Source: Clostridiaceae bacterium (GTDB lineage: Bacteria > Bacillota > Clostridia > Saccharofermentanales > UBA5734). Taken from it: DNA of 24,596 nucleotides. Positions 7,572-14,934 of this stretch are shown piece after piece (the first letter of the stretch is position 1; the number at the start of each line of letters is the position of its first letter). Both the position numbers and the translations under genes were made by a program. The stretch spans positions 1 to 24,596 of the forward strand of contig JAAZFW010000011.1 of the NCBI GenBank assembly GCA_012511525.1, in the 5' to 3' direction. Below the pieces are notes generated by a model, which saw only the letters and a program-made list of their open reading frames with translations, was not told where the DNA came from and searched no databases.

Positions 7572-8807
7572 ATGATCAACATCGCCATCATGGGCTACGG
7601 CGTGGTCGGTTCAGGGGTCGCGGAGGTCTGCCGGATGAACGCGGACACGATCCGTAAAAAAGCCGGCCGGGGCATCAACATCAAGAAAATCCTGGATTTG
7701 CGTGATTTCCCTGACGATCCCTTCGGCGACCGGGTTACCCACCGGGCCGGGGACATCTTTGAGGATCCGGACATCGCCATCGTCGTCGAAACGATCGGCG
7801 GCACCGGCATCGCCCTTGACCTCTCCCTGCAGGCTCTGCGATCCGGCAAGCATGTCGTCACGTCGAACAAGGAACTGGTCGCCGCGCACGGGCCTGAACT
7901 GATGGCGCTGGCACAGCAGATGGGTGTCAGCTACATGTACGAGGCGAGTGTCGGCGGCGGTATCCCGATCGTGCGGCCGCTGCACAAATGCCTGTCCGCT
8001 AATGTCATCCAGACGGTCGCCGGCATTCTGAACGGCACCACCAACTACATCCTGACCCGCATGGATGCGGCGGGCATCCGCTTTGACCAGGCCCTGGCCG
8101 AGGCACAGGCCAAGGGTTATGCGGAGCAAAACCCGACAGCCGACCTCGACGGGCTGGATGCCTGCCGTAAACTAGCCATCTTGGGCAGCATCACGCTCGG
8201 CGAGTACATCGACAGCCGCAAAGTGCATACGGAAGGCATCACCAGCATCATGCCGACCGATCTGCTCTACGCCCAGCACCTGCAGATGAAGCTTAAGCTG
8301 ATCGGCCGCTTCCGGCTGCTGCCGGACCGCCGGGCGGACATGATCGTCGCCCCGATGCTGATCAGCCGCAGCCACCCCATCGCTGTCGCCGACGATGTCA
8401 ACAACGCCATTCTGGTCGAGGGCAACGCCCTGGGCGAGGCGCTCTTCTACGGCCGCGGCGCCGGCAAGCTGCCGACCGCCAGCGCGGTCGTCGCCGATGT
8501 GATCGAGTGCGCCATGCATCTGGGCAGACTGCCTCACTTGACAACCTGGGCCGTCAGCGACCGCCCGATTGTCCGTCCGCACGACGAGTGTCCTGTTCAG
8601 GCACTGGTCCGGTTGCACGACCGTTTGCCGCCGGACCAAATCCGCGCGCTCTTCGGTCCGCATGGCGCGGAGCTTATCGAGGCCCAGGACCTGCACGAAC
8701 AGGCCTGGCTGGTCGGGCAGGGCGCGCCGCTGAGCGAAGGTCAGCTGGCCGCACGGCTGCGCATGCTCGATGCTGACGTCATCGGGCGGATTCGTCTTTT
8801 CGTCTGA
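7572..8807 (+). CDS. hom: Homoserine dehydrogenase
   Basis: Reduces aspartate semialdehyde to homoserine with NAD(P)H, the branch point to threonine and methionine. It has 411 residues, slightly short. The N-terminal nucleotide fold has GYGVVGSG (8-15). TSNKELVAAHG, EASVGGGIPIV and the active-site NGTTNYIL (from 154) follow, then the PTADLDGLDACRKLAIL block with the catalytic aspartate and lysine. The C-terminal 70 residues occupy the position of the usual ACT domain but are degenerate: the D-x-PG ligand turn reads DRLPPD and the region is shortened. The start follows AGGAGGAAACC. It is paired with the upstream ACT-domain gene. No terminator is visible after the stop. Confidence 0.96.
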   Translation: MINIAIMGYGVVGSGVAEVCRMNADTIRKKAGRGINIKKILDLRDFPDDPFGDRVTHRAGDIFEDPDIAIVVETIGGTGIALDLSLQALRSGKHVVTSNKELVAAHGPELMALAQQMGVSYMYEASVGGGIPIVRPLHKCLSANVIQTVAGILNGTTNYILTRMDAAGIRFDQALAEAQAKGYAEQNPTADLDGLDACRKLAILGSITLGEYIDSRKVHTEGITSIMPTDLLYAQHLQMKLKLIGRFRLLPDRRADMIVAPMLISRSHPIAVADDVNNAILVEGNALGEALFYGRGAGKLPTASAVVADVIECAMHLGRLPHLTTWAVSDRPIVRPHDECPVQALVRLHDRLPPDQIRALFGPHGAELIEAQDLHEQAWLVGQGAPLSEGQLAARLRMLDADVIGRIRLFV

Positions 8808-8835
8808 AATGCGTGGCGTTTACCGCGTCCATCCA

Positions 8836-8844
8836 TGGTATACT
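8836..8844 (+). promoter_or_regulatory. Candidate extended -10 promoter for the GGDEF-EAL gene
   Basis: TGGTATACT carries TGn directly before a 5-of-6 -10 hexamer. No good -35 is found at 16 to 18 bases upstream, as expected for some extended -10 promoters. The gene start is 59 bases downstream. Confidence 0.5.
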
Positions 8845-8902
8845 GAAATCATGACAGCAAGCCCGGTGCGCCAGCACCGCGGCAACAGGCATGGAGCAAA
8901 GC

Positions 8903-10627
8903 ATGAGCAGCGAAGGACTTGGGCAGAAAGGCACGGGTCGCCTGACTGAAGCGGTTGGCATTTCATATGCCGACCTGGTTCGCCAGGCGCCTTGGGCTTG
9001 CCTTGTCCTTGACCGCGAAGGCCGGATCGTCACCGGTAACGGGAAAGCGGACACCTTGCTGTCCGGCGCCGTGCCCGGATCCCTGCTTGCGGCAAGTTTC
9101 ATCGGGGAAGACCAGGACGAGGTGATCGCCTGGCTTGGCCGCGTCTTCCGGCAGCCGGATGCCCAGACCATCGATGCCCGCCTGAGCCGGGACAACAGCC
9201 TGATAACGGTTCGCCTGAACGGGTTGGCCATGGACGGTCAGGCTGCCGTCTACCTGGAAGCGCTGACCGACGGCCAGATCCACGGCCGCCAGCTGCGTGA
9301 CATGGCCTACTACGACCAGCTGACCCGCCTGCCCAACCGCTACCTGATGTCCGACCGCCTGCATTGGGCCATCCGGGATGCCGTCCGCCACCAGGAAAAG
9401 ATGGCTATCCTGGCCATCGACCTGGACCGCTTCAAACGGATCAACGACAATTTCGGCCACCAGGCCGGAGATCATCTGCTGCAGCAAATCAGTCAGAGAA
9501 TGGCGTCTTGCCTGCGTGATGCGGATACGCTGGCCCGGCTGGGCGGCGACGAGTTTGTCGTCATCATGCAGCACCTGTCCGGCGATCAGGATGCCTTGAT
9601 GGTCGCCGGCCGGCTGCTGGAGTCGATTCGTCAGCCTGTCGCTGTCATGGGTGTTCCCCAGACGCTGAGCGCCAGCATTGGCATCAGCCTTTTTCCGGAA
9701 GATGCAATGCAGGTTCAGGAACTGCTGGACAAGGCGGACATCGCCCTCTACCGGGCCAAGAACAGCGGCCGCGACCGGGTCGCCTTTTTCAATGAAACGA
9801 TGAAGGCGGCCGTCGATGAGCGTGTCGATTTCGAACGCAGGCTGCGATCGGCCCTCAACAGAGGCGAGCTGCTGCTCTACTACCAGCCGATCGTCGCAGC
9901 CCAGGACGGGCGCATTTTAGCGCTTGAAGCCTTGCTGCGCTGGAACTCGGATCGGGAAGGGTTGCTGCCGGCGGCGTCTTTTCTGCCCCTGGCCCAGGAG
10001 ATCGGCATCGACCGGCCGATGACCGACTGGGCGCTCGAGGCATCCTGCGAACAGATGCAGCGCTGGCTTCAGAGCGGTCTGATCAGGCCGTCGGATCCCT
10101 GCCGCCTGACCGTCAACCTCAGCGACAGCCAGTTGACCGTTCCGGATTTGCCGGAACGGGTCGGTCATGCCCTCGCCCGGGCCGGGTTGCCGGCTGAGCG
10201 CCTTGTCCTCGAGATTCACGAATCTGCACTGGACACGGACCGCGAACAGGTTCGCGTCAACCTGGAAAAGCTGACCGGCATGTCGGTCCAGCTCTACCTG
10301 GACGATTTTTGCCAGGGCTTCTGCACACTGGGGCAAGCCAGCCGCATCTCGTTTGCTTCATTGAAAATCGATCGAAAAGTCATTGCCGTGTTCAAAGACG
10401 CCCCCCACGGGGAACAGCTGCTCGACGCCATGATCCGCATGGCGCACCAGATGAACCTGACGGTGATCGCCGAAGGCGTGGAGTCGGAGGAGTCTGTGCG
10501 ATGGCTGCTTGAGTCCGGATGCGACGCCCTGCAGGGCTACCTGATCGGCCCGCCGCTGCCGCCCGTACAGACCGAAATGCTGCTTGAGCTCTACGCACCG
10601 CGGCAGGGCACCCAGCCTGGCGGATAA
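8903..10627 (+). CDS. PAS-like/GGDEF/EAL cyclic-di-GMP turnover protein
   Basis: A 574-residue cytoplasmic signalling protein with no membrane segment. An N-terminal PAS-like domain (about 20-125, ACLVLDREGRIVTGNGKAD) is followed by a diguanylate cyclase domain. There GGDEF is at 214-218 and the inhibitory I-site RDAD at 205-208, both intact. The EAL phosphodiesterase domain begins at about 315, with EALLRW at 342-347, VNLSDSQL, LEIHES, DDF (467-469), LKIDR and AEGVES. In loop 6 the usual DFG(T/A)GYSS is DFCQGFCT, and the ExTE block reads EIHE, so phosphodiesterase activity may be changed. ATG at 8903 is preferred because GGAG sits 6 bases upstream; ATG at 8891 is in frame but lacks a site. 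It appears monocistronic. Which activity dominates cannot be told. Confidence 0.94.
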   Translation: MSSEGLGQKGTGRLTEAVGISYADLVRQAPWACLVLDREGRIVTGNGKADTLLSGAVPGSLLAASFIGEDQDEVIAWLGRVFRQPDAQTIDARLSRDNSLITVRLNGLAMDGQAAVYLEALTDGQIHGRQLRDMAYYDQLTRLPNRYLMSDRLHWAIRDAVRHQEKMAILAIDLDRFKRINDNFGHQAGDHLLQQISQRMASCLRDADTLARLGGDEFVVIMQHLSGDQDALMVAGRLLESIRQPVAVMGVPQTLSASIGISLFPEDAMQVQELLDKADIALYRAKNSGRDRVAFFNETMKAAVDERVDFERRLRSALNRGELLLYYQPIVAAQDGRILALEALLRWNSDREGLLPAASFLPLAQEIGIDRPMTDWALEASCEQMQRWLQSGLIRPSDPCRLTVNLSDSQLTVPDLPERVGHALARAGLPAERLVLEIHESALDTDREQVRVNLEKLTGMSVQLYLDDFCQGFCTLGQASRISFASLKIDRKVIAVFKDAPHGEQLLDAMIRMAHQMNLTVIAEGVESEESVRWLLESGCDALQGYLIGPPLPPVQTEMLLELYAPRQGTQPGG

Positions 10628-10628
10628 A

Positions 10629-10656
10629 AAAGAGAGCTCCGCGAGGTGCTCTCTTT
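10629..10656. terminator. Bidirectional terminator between the GGDEF-EAL gene and the minus-strand zinc-ribbon gene
   Basis: A 9-bp stem AAAGAGAGC/GCTCTCTTT (10629-10637 and 10648-10656) with a 10-base loop. On the minus strand the stem runs into six T in all, a good terminator for the gene ending at 10676. On the plus strand only three T follow, so termination of the EAL gene is weaker. Confidence 0.75.
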
Positions 10657-10675
10657 GATGGCTGACAACGTTATC

Positions 10676-10855
10676 TCAGAACCTGTTGTCGTAACCGCCC
10701 TGCTGCTGGCGCCGGGCGTTCTTGCGCGCCCTGCGGCAATCCGGGCAGCGGACAGGCTCATTCTCAAAGCCTTTTTCTTTGTAAAAAGCTTGTTCACCTT
10801 CGGTAAACGCGAATTCTGCACCGCAATCCTTGCATACAAGTGTCTTGTCTGGCAT
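10676..10855 (-). CDS. Small zinc-ribbon protein (zf-trcl type), function unknown
   Basis: A 59-residue reading frame with two CxxC pairs (C8/C11 in VCKDCG and C37/C40 in VRCPDC) separated by FAFTEGEQAFYKEKGFENEP. A basic Arg-rich and Gln/Gly-rich tail ending GGYDNRF follows. This matches the small probable zinc-ribbon family (zf-trcl) widespread in Clostridia. An excellent ribosome binding site, AGGAGG (10869-10864 on the minus strand), sits 8 bases before ATG, and a terminator follows the stop. The role is not known; nucleic-acid binding is plausible from the ribbon and the basic tail. Confidence 0.85.
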   Translation of the reverse strand: MPDKTLVCKDCGAEFAFTEGEQAFYKEKGFENEPVRCPDCRRARKNARRQQQGGYDNRF

Positions 10856-10972
10856 GGTCTATACCTCCTGAAAATTTCGGATAAGGAATGAATGACAGTG
10901 GCTTTCCAAGACTTCGAGGAGGCATATACCTTCTATTGAGTTGGGGCACGGTCTGTAAACAAGCTTAATCCG

Positions 10973-11002
10973 TTGTTGTGATCATAACATAAATGGTATA
11001 AT
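10973..11002 (+). promoter_or_regulatory. Promoter of the hydrogenase-like cluster
   Basis: TTGTTG (10973-10978), an 18-base spacer and a perfect TATAAT (10997-11002) preceded by TGG, an extended -10. The first start codon is 78 bases downstream. A 16-bp near-perfect palindrome overlaps the -35 and spacer. Confidence 0.75.
10974..10989. promoter_or_regulatory. Palindromic operator candidate over the cluster promoter
   Basis: TGTTGTGATCATAACA is self-complementary in 7 of 8 base pairs and overlaps the -35 and spacer, a place where a repressor would block polymerase. The TGTT...AACA arms loosely resemble redox-regulator Rex sites, but the match is partial. The regulator is unknown. Confidence 0.4.
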
Positions 11003-11079
11003 GGCACAAGGTTTTTTAACATATTGCGTGCGCTTATCGCATTTCCACCAGCGGAAGGCGCACATTAAGGGAGTCGTGT

Positions 11080-11430
11080 ATGATCTTAAAAGACTGCATC
11101 AAGGTTCTCGAGGCACAGGTGGCAGTCAGCGTCCCTGACCTGGAGATGGATATCCAGGTGGCCTGCGGGGCGGACCTGATGAGCGACGTGATGGCCTTTG
11201 CCTGCGCCAGCAACGAGATGCTGCTGACCGGGCTGGTCAATCCGCAGGCGATCCGCACCGCCGAGATGATGGATGTCAAAGTCGTCGTGTTTGTGCGCGG
11301 CAAGCAGCCCGGCGAGGCTGTCCTCGAGCTTGCGCGGCAGATGGGCATCTGTGTGCTGACGACACCGCTGCCGATGTTCACAGCCTGCGGTGTCCTGTAC
11401 AGCCACGGTGTCCTGGGCAAGGGGGGCTGA
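11080..11430 (+). CDS. DRTGG-domain protein, first copy
   Basis: A 116-residue single-domain protein of the DRTGG family, with the blocks ACGADLMSDVMAFA, LLTGLVNPQAIRTAEMMDVKVVVFVRGKQP and VLTTPLPMFTACGVLY. Stand-alone DRTGG proteins of this type are typically found beside [FeFe]-hydrogenase genes in Clostridia. DRTGG domains also occur in phosphotransacetylase-like proteins; their ligand is not established. The start is fixed by AAGGGAG, 6 bases before ATG. It is the first gene of the cluster. The stop TGA is in the same frame as the next gene, which begins within about 20 bases. Confidence 0.88.
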   Translation: MILKDCIKVLEAQVAVSVPDLEMDIQVACGADLMSDVMAFACASNEMLLTGLVNPQAIRTAEMMDVKVVVFVRGKQPGEAVLELARQMGICVLTTPLPMFTACGVLYSHGVLGKGG

Positions 11431-11448
11431 CCGATCGAACCGCTGCGA

Positions 11449-11859
11449 TTGACGTTTTCCATCGACGGCTCGGATTTCATCCATGCCGGCGAAGCGTCCA
11501 GCGGGGCCAAGAAGGCCCTGACCAAACTCGGCGTCAAGGCGCCGGTGGTCAAACGCGCGGCGATCGCCATGTACGAGGCGGAGCTGAACACGGTCATCCA
11601 CGCCGGCGGCGGCAGCGCCGAGGTGGATATCTATCCCGACCATGTCCTGATCCGGGTCACAGATCACGGCCCCGGCATCCCGGATGTCAGACTGGCCATG
11701 CAGGAAGGCTGGTCGACGGCACCGGAAGCGGCCCGCGAAATGGGGTTCGGCGCCGGCATGGGGCTGCCCAACATCAAGAAACAGTCCGACGAACTGCTCA
11801 TTGAGACCGAACCGGGCCGCGGGACGACCGTGACGATTCGGATCAACTTCACAGTTTAG
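11449..11859 (+). CDS. SpoIIAB/RsbW-like ATP-binding protein (GHKL anti-sigma-type kinase)
   Basis: About 136 residues forming a single GHKL ATPase domain like the anti-sigma factor serine kinases. The N box is E43-N47-H51 in YEAELNTVIHA, the G1 box is TDHGPGIPD (71-79), and the G2 box is GFGAGMGLPNI (99-109). No membrane segment or dimerisation domain is present. Members next to [FeFe]-hydrogenase genes resemble SpoIIAB, but their partners are not known. The start is uncertain. TTG at 11449 is the nearest accepted start but has no ribosome binding site. The strong AAGGGGGG at 11419-11426 is best spaced for ATC at 11434, a very rare start. The preceding DRTGG gene ends by TGA in the same frame at 11428-11430. 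Confidence 0.88.
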   Translation: MTFSIDGSDFIHAGEASSGAKKALTKLGVKAPVVKRAAIAMYEAELNTVIHAGGGSAEVDIYPDHVLIRVTDHGPGIPDVRLAMQEGWSTAPEAAREMGFGAGMGLPNIKKQSDELLIETEPGRGTTVTIRINFTV

Positions 11860-11878
11860 GGCGAGACCCGGAGGAATC

Positions 11879-13231
11879 ATGTCCAGACTTCATTCTGTCA
11901 AACTGAACCGCGACCTGTGTGTCGGCTGCACCACGTGCATCAAGCGCTGCCCGACCGAAGCGATCCGGGTGCGCAACGGGAAAGCCCAGATCGCCGAGAA
12001 CCGCTGCATCGACTGCGGCGAGTGCATCCGCGTCTGCCCGCACCATGCCAAGAGCGCGGTTATGGATACCCTGGACGACCTCAAGGGCACTGCGTTCAAT
12101 GTCGCCCTGGCGGCGCCGTCCCTGTATGCCCAGTTCGGCCCGCCGGCCACCCGGGGAATGGTTCTGGCAGCCCTTGGCCTTTTGGGTTTCGACGCAGTCT
12201 ATGAAGTGGCGCAGGGCGCGGAAATCGTCACGGCCAGCACCGCCGCTTTTGTTCAAAAGGCCCTGGAAGAGGGCCGTCGCCCCTTGATCTCATCGGCCTG
12301 CCCGGTTGTTGTCCGGCTGATCCAGATGCGTTTCCCGGGCCTGGTTGAAAACCTGGTGCCGTTTGATTCGCCGATGGAAGTGACCGCTGACTTGGCCCGG
12401 CGCCAGCTGGCGGAAAAAACAGGCCTTCCCCAGGAGAAAATCGGGGTCTTCTTCATCAGCCCCTGCCCGGCCAAGCGCACCGCTGTGATCAACCCGATCG
12501 CCCGCGCCTCCAGCGCGGTCAACGGCGTGATCGCCATCTCCGACCTGTATCCGCAGATCCTGGCCGGTCTGGAGAAAATGGACGCCAAAACCGCCCTTCA
12601 GGAAGGGGAGCGGCTGTTGACGGCCGGTTCGACCGGTGTGCGCTGGGCGTATACCGGCGGCGAGGCCATCGCGCTGCACATGGAACGCTACCTGGCTGTC
12701 GACGGGATCCACAATGTGATCGAGATCCTGGAGGAAGTGGAAAACGAGCGGCTGCACGATGTCGATTTCATCGAGGCCAACGCCTGCCTGGGCGGATGCA
12801 TCGGCGGCCCGCTGACGGTGGCCAACCGGTTTTCTGCGCATGCGCGTCAGCGCGCTTTTGTCAGCCGGGCGCCCGAGGAAGCCCGGCAAGGGCCCCAAAC
12901 GGCCCCGGACTTGCCGCTGGAATCCTGGAAAGAGCTGCCGCTGCCCAATCCGGCCATGCAGCTGGACGAGGACATCGTCCAGGCGATGCAAAAGTACGAA
13001 CAGCTAAAGCAGATCGTCGCCGGGCTGCCCGGACTGGACTGCGGCGCCTGCGGTGCGCCGGACTGCGAAGCCCTGGCCGAGGACATCGTCCGCGGCGAGG
13101 CTGCGGAGACGGACTGCATCTTCAAGCTTAAAGAACGGATCCGGGCGGTGGCAGCCGTGATGAGCGATCTGGGCGAGGAAATGAACCGCTATGCGCCGAA
13201 CAGGGAAGAGGATCCGCATGACACTCCCTGA
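11879..13231 (+). CDS. Sensory-type [FeFe]-hydrogenase (HydS-like), with N-terminal 2x[4Fe-4S] and C-terminal Fe-S domains
   Basis: A 450-residue iron-sulphur protein. N-terminal ferredoxin domain: C14, C17, C20, C24 and C43, C46, C49, C53. H-cluster domain: the L1 motif reads SSACP (C141), L2 reads SPCPAK (C196), and L3 reads EANACLGGC (C303, C307). All four H-cluster ligand cysteines are therefore present, but the proton-relay cysteine of catalytic enzymes (TSCCP) is alanine 140, and the L2 glutamate is absent. C-terminal Fe-S domain: C388, C391, C396, C413 (LDCGACGAPDC). This layout is that of the putative sensory [FeFe]-hydrogenases called group D or HydS-like. It lacks the electron-transfer partners of a working hydrogenase. 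The start follows CGGAGG. It overlaps the next gene by 14 bases. A sensing role is inferred from the residues and neighbours. Confidence 0.92.
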   Translation: MSRLHSVKLNRDLCVGCTTCIKRCPTEAIRVRNGKAQIAENRCIDCGECIRVCPHHAKSAVMDTLDDLKGTAFNVALAAPSLYAQFGPPATRGMVLAALGLLGFDAVYEVAQGAEIVTASTAAFVQKALEEGRRPLISSACPVVVRLIQMRFPGLVENLVPFDSPMEVTADLARRQLAEKTGLPQEKIGVFFISPCPAKRTAVINPIARASSAVNGVIAISDLYPQILAGLEKMDAKTALQEGERLLTAGSTGVRWAYTGGEAIALHMERYLAVDGIHNVIEILEEVENERLHDVDFIEANACLGGCIGGPLTVANRFSAHARQRAFVSRAPEEARQGPQTAPDLPLESWKELPLPNPAMQLDEDIVQAMQKYEQLKQIVAGLPGLDCGACGAPDCEALAEDIVRGEAAETDCIFKLKERIRAVAAVMSDLGEEMNRYAPNREEDPHDTP

Positions 13232-13559
13232 ACTGGACCGGATCCTGTCCGGGCAATTTCTGACGGATGAACCGCCGGTCTCGGCCGCGGTAACGGGGGC
13301 CTATGCCTGCGACATGCTCAGCCATGTCATGGCCCATGCCGGACCGGGCGACGTCTGGCTGACCATTTTGAACAGCATCAACGTCGTCGCGGTGGCCGAA
13401 CTGACCGGCTGTGCCTGTGTGGTCCTGACCGAGGGCGTAGCGATGGAACCGGCGGTTCTGGAACGGGCCAGGGAACGGCAGGTAACGGTTCTGAGCACGC
13501 CCCTGACGACCTTCCAGGCGGCCGGGCGCCTGGCCCAGCTGCTGCCCGAACGCGGCTGA
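13218..13559 (+). CDS. DRTGG-domain protein, second copy
   Basis: A 113-residue protein of the DRTGG fold, divergent from the first copy: VTGAYACDMLSHVMAHAGPGDVWLTILNSINVVAVAELTGCACVVLTEG, ending VLSTPLTTFQAAGRLAQLL (given here in overview). Homologues are often labelled HPr-kinase-like because HprK has a similar N-terminal domain, but no kinase domain is present. The start at 13218 is chosen because AGAGGA lies just upstream; it overlaps the hydrogenase-like gene by 14 bases, implying coupled translation. Together with the first DRTGG gene it brackets the ATPase and hydrogenase genes. The ligand is unknown. Confidence 0.85.
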   Translation: MTLPELDRILSGQFLTDEPPVSAAVTGAYACDMLSHVMAHAGPGDVWLTILNSINVVAVAELTGCACVVLTEGVAMEPAVLERARERQVTVLSTPLTTFQAAGRLAQLLPERG

Positions 13560-13564
13560 ACGGC

Positions 13565-14302
13565 ATGAAGTGCTTTTATGACCTGCACATCCACAGCGCC
13601 TTGTCCCCCTGCGCCGAAAAAGACATGACGCCGCAGAACATCGTCGCCATGGCCAGGCTGAAAGGCCTCGGGGCGATCGCCGTCACCGACCACCAGAGCA
13701 GCGCCAACTGTGCCGCGGTCATGGAGGCCTCCCGGGATCTGGCCGGACCAGTGGTCATTCCCGGGCTGGAGATTGAGTCCTCCGAGGAGATTCACCTGCT
13801 TTGCCTGCTGCCGGGACTGCACGAAGCGCAGCAGATGCAGCGGGTGGTCCGGGCCGCATTGCCGACTCGCCTGAACCGGCCGGACATTTTCGGCACGCAG
13901 CTGCTTTTGGACCGCCATGACCGGATCACGGGGGAAGAGACCTGCCTGCTGCTCCAGGCCTGTTCGCTGGACTGCCAGACCCTGGCCTTGCAAGTCCGCA
14001 ACCTGGGCGGTGTCTTGATTCCGGCGCACGTGGACCGCGACGCATACAGCATGCTGCAGACCCTGGGTGCCATCCCTGCCGATTTTCCAACCGCCTGGCT
14101 CGAGTTTACCAGCCCGGACGCCGCCCGGGACTGCCTCGGGCGGCACCCGGCGCTTGCCGCGTACCGCCCGCTGTACAATTCCGACGCGCACCGGCTCGGC
14201 GATATCGCCGAGGCCCGTTTTTGCCTGGATCTGCCAGATAGCGCCGGTTTCGGCGGGGCGGGTTGCCGGCATGCCATCCTGCAAGCATTGCAGCCCTGTT
14301 AG
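13565..14302 (+). CDS. PHP-domain metal-dependent phosphoesterase
   Basis: A 245-residue PHP-family hydrolase. The metal-binding motifs are complete: DLHIHS (6-11), TDHQ (41-44), E69 in GLEIES, H77, PAHVDR (153-158) and SDAH (206-209). Known PHP enzymes hydrolyse phosphomonoesters or nucleotides, for example TrpH-like nucleases, and need two or three metal ions. The substrate here is not known. It sits in the hydrogenase-sensor cluster, 5 bases after the second DRTGG gene, with only a weak ribosome binding site, so it is probably translated by coupling. Its presence in similar clusters suggests it makes or removes a small phosphorylated signal; that is inference. Confidence 0.9.
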   Translation: MKCFYDLHIHSALSPCAEKDMTPQNIVAMARLKGLGAIAVTDHQSSANCAAVMEASRDLAGPVVIPGLEIESSEEIHLLCLLPGLHEAQQMQRVVRAALPTRLNRPDIFGTQLLLDRHDRITGEETCLLLQACSLDCQTLALQVRNLGGVLIPAHVDRDAYSMLQTLGAIPADFPTAWLEFTSPDAARDCLGRHPALAAYRPLYNSDAHRLGDIAEARFCLDLPDSAGFGGAGCRHAILQALQPC

Positions 14303-14316
14303 GTCGATGATATAAT
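14288..14316 (+). promoter_or_regulatory. Internal promoter before the second ATPase gene
   Basis: TTGCAG (14288-14293), a 17-base spacer and a perfect TATAAT (14311-14316) preceded by TGA, an extended -10. The -35 is in the last codons of the PHP gene. It would let the last two cluster genes be expressed apart from the first five. Confidence 0.7.
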
Positions 14317-14349
14317 GTCTTGAGCTAACGGGAGGAAAACGGCAAACCG

Positions 14350-14934
14350 ATGCGGGAACTATCCGAGCACCTGATGGACCTGGTTCAAAATTCAAGACGG
14401 GCGGGCGCCCGGCTGATCGAAATCAGCGTCAGGGCCCTGGTCGAAACTGATCAGCTGGTCTTGCAGGTGAAAGATGACGGATCGGGTATCGGTCCGGAAT
14501 TGCTCGAACGCGTCACAGATCCGTACGCGACCACAAGGACCACGCGTCCGGTCGGGCTGGGGTTGCCGCTGCTCAAAGAGCTGTGCGAGCTGACAGGCGG
14601 GTCTTTGTCCATCCGCTCGTTGCCGCAGGAGGGAACGACGGTCGAGGCGGCCCTGGGGCTCAACCACATCGACCGTCTGCCGCTCGGCGATATCGGCAGC
14701 ACGTTGTCCCTTTTGGTTCTGGCCGACCCGGATCAGGACTACCGCCTGGTCCTGGACAGCCCCAGGGGAAGACTGGATCTGGCGACCGCCGACATCCGCA
14801 GCCAGCTGCAGGATGTTCCGCTCCGGGAGCCGTCGGTCCTTGACTGGCTGACCGGATACGTTTATGAACAACAAGAAATAATTTTCGGAGGTGTCCTACA
14901 TGAAATCACTAGCAGAACTGGAAGCCATTCGTGA
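14350..14934 (+). CDS. GHKL-type ATP-binding protein (histidine-kinase-like ATPase)
   Basis: A 194-residue protein. The N-terminal 100 residues are a GHKL ATPase domain: N box LMDLVQNSRRAGA (8-20), G1 box DDGSGIG (42-48), and a G2-like VGLGLPLLKEL (68-78) with a TDPYATTR lid segment. No phosphoacceptor histidine domain precedes it, so it is not a classical sensor kinase. The last 90 residues are not recognised; similar proteins stand in clostridial hydrogenase clusters. GGAGG lies about 14 bases before ATG, a long spacing, but no closer start exists. Its 3' end overlaps the ferredoxin gene by 35 bases. It probably works with the SpoIIAB-like ATPase and the hydrogenase sensor; the targets are unknown. 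Confidence 0.85.
   Translation: MRELSEHLMDLVQNSRRAGARLIEISVRALVETDQLVLQVKDDGSGIGPELLERVTDPYATTRTTRPVGLGLPLLKELCELTGGSLSIRSLPQEGTTVEAALGLNHIDRLPLGDIGSTLSLLVLADPDQDYRLVLDSPRGRLDLATADIRSQLQDVPLREPSVLDWLTGYVYEQQEIIFGGVLHEITSRTGSHS

Noticed and set aside
13301..14395. 364-codon open frame on the minus strand opposite the PHP gene
   Set aside because: The plus strand carries a PHP enzyme with all metal motifs; the antisense translation is low in recognisable structure.
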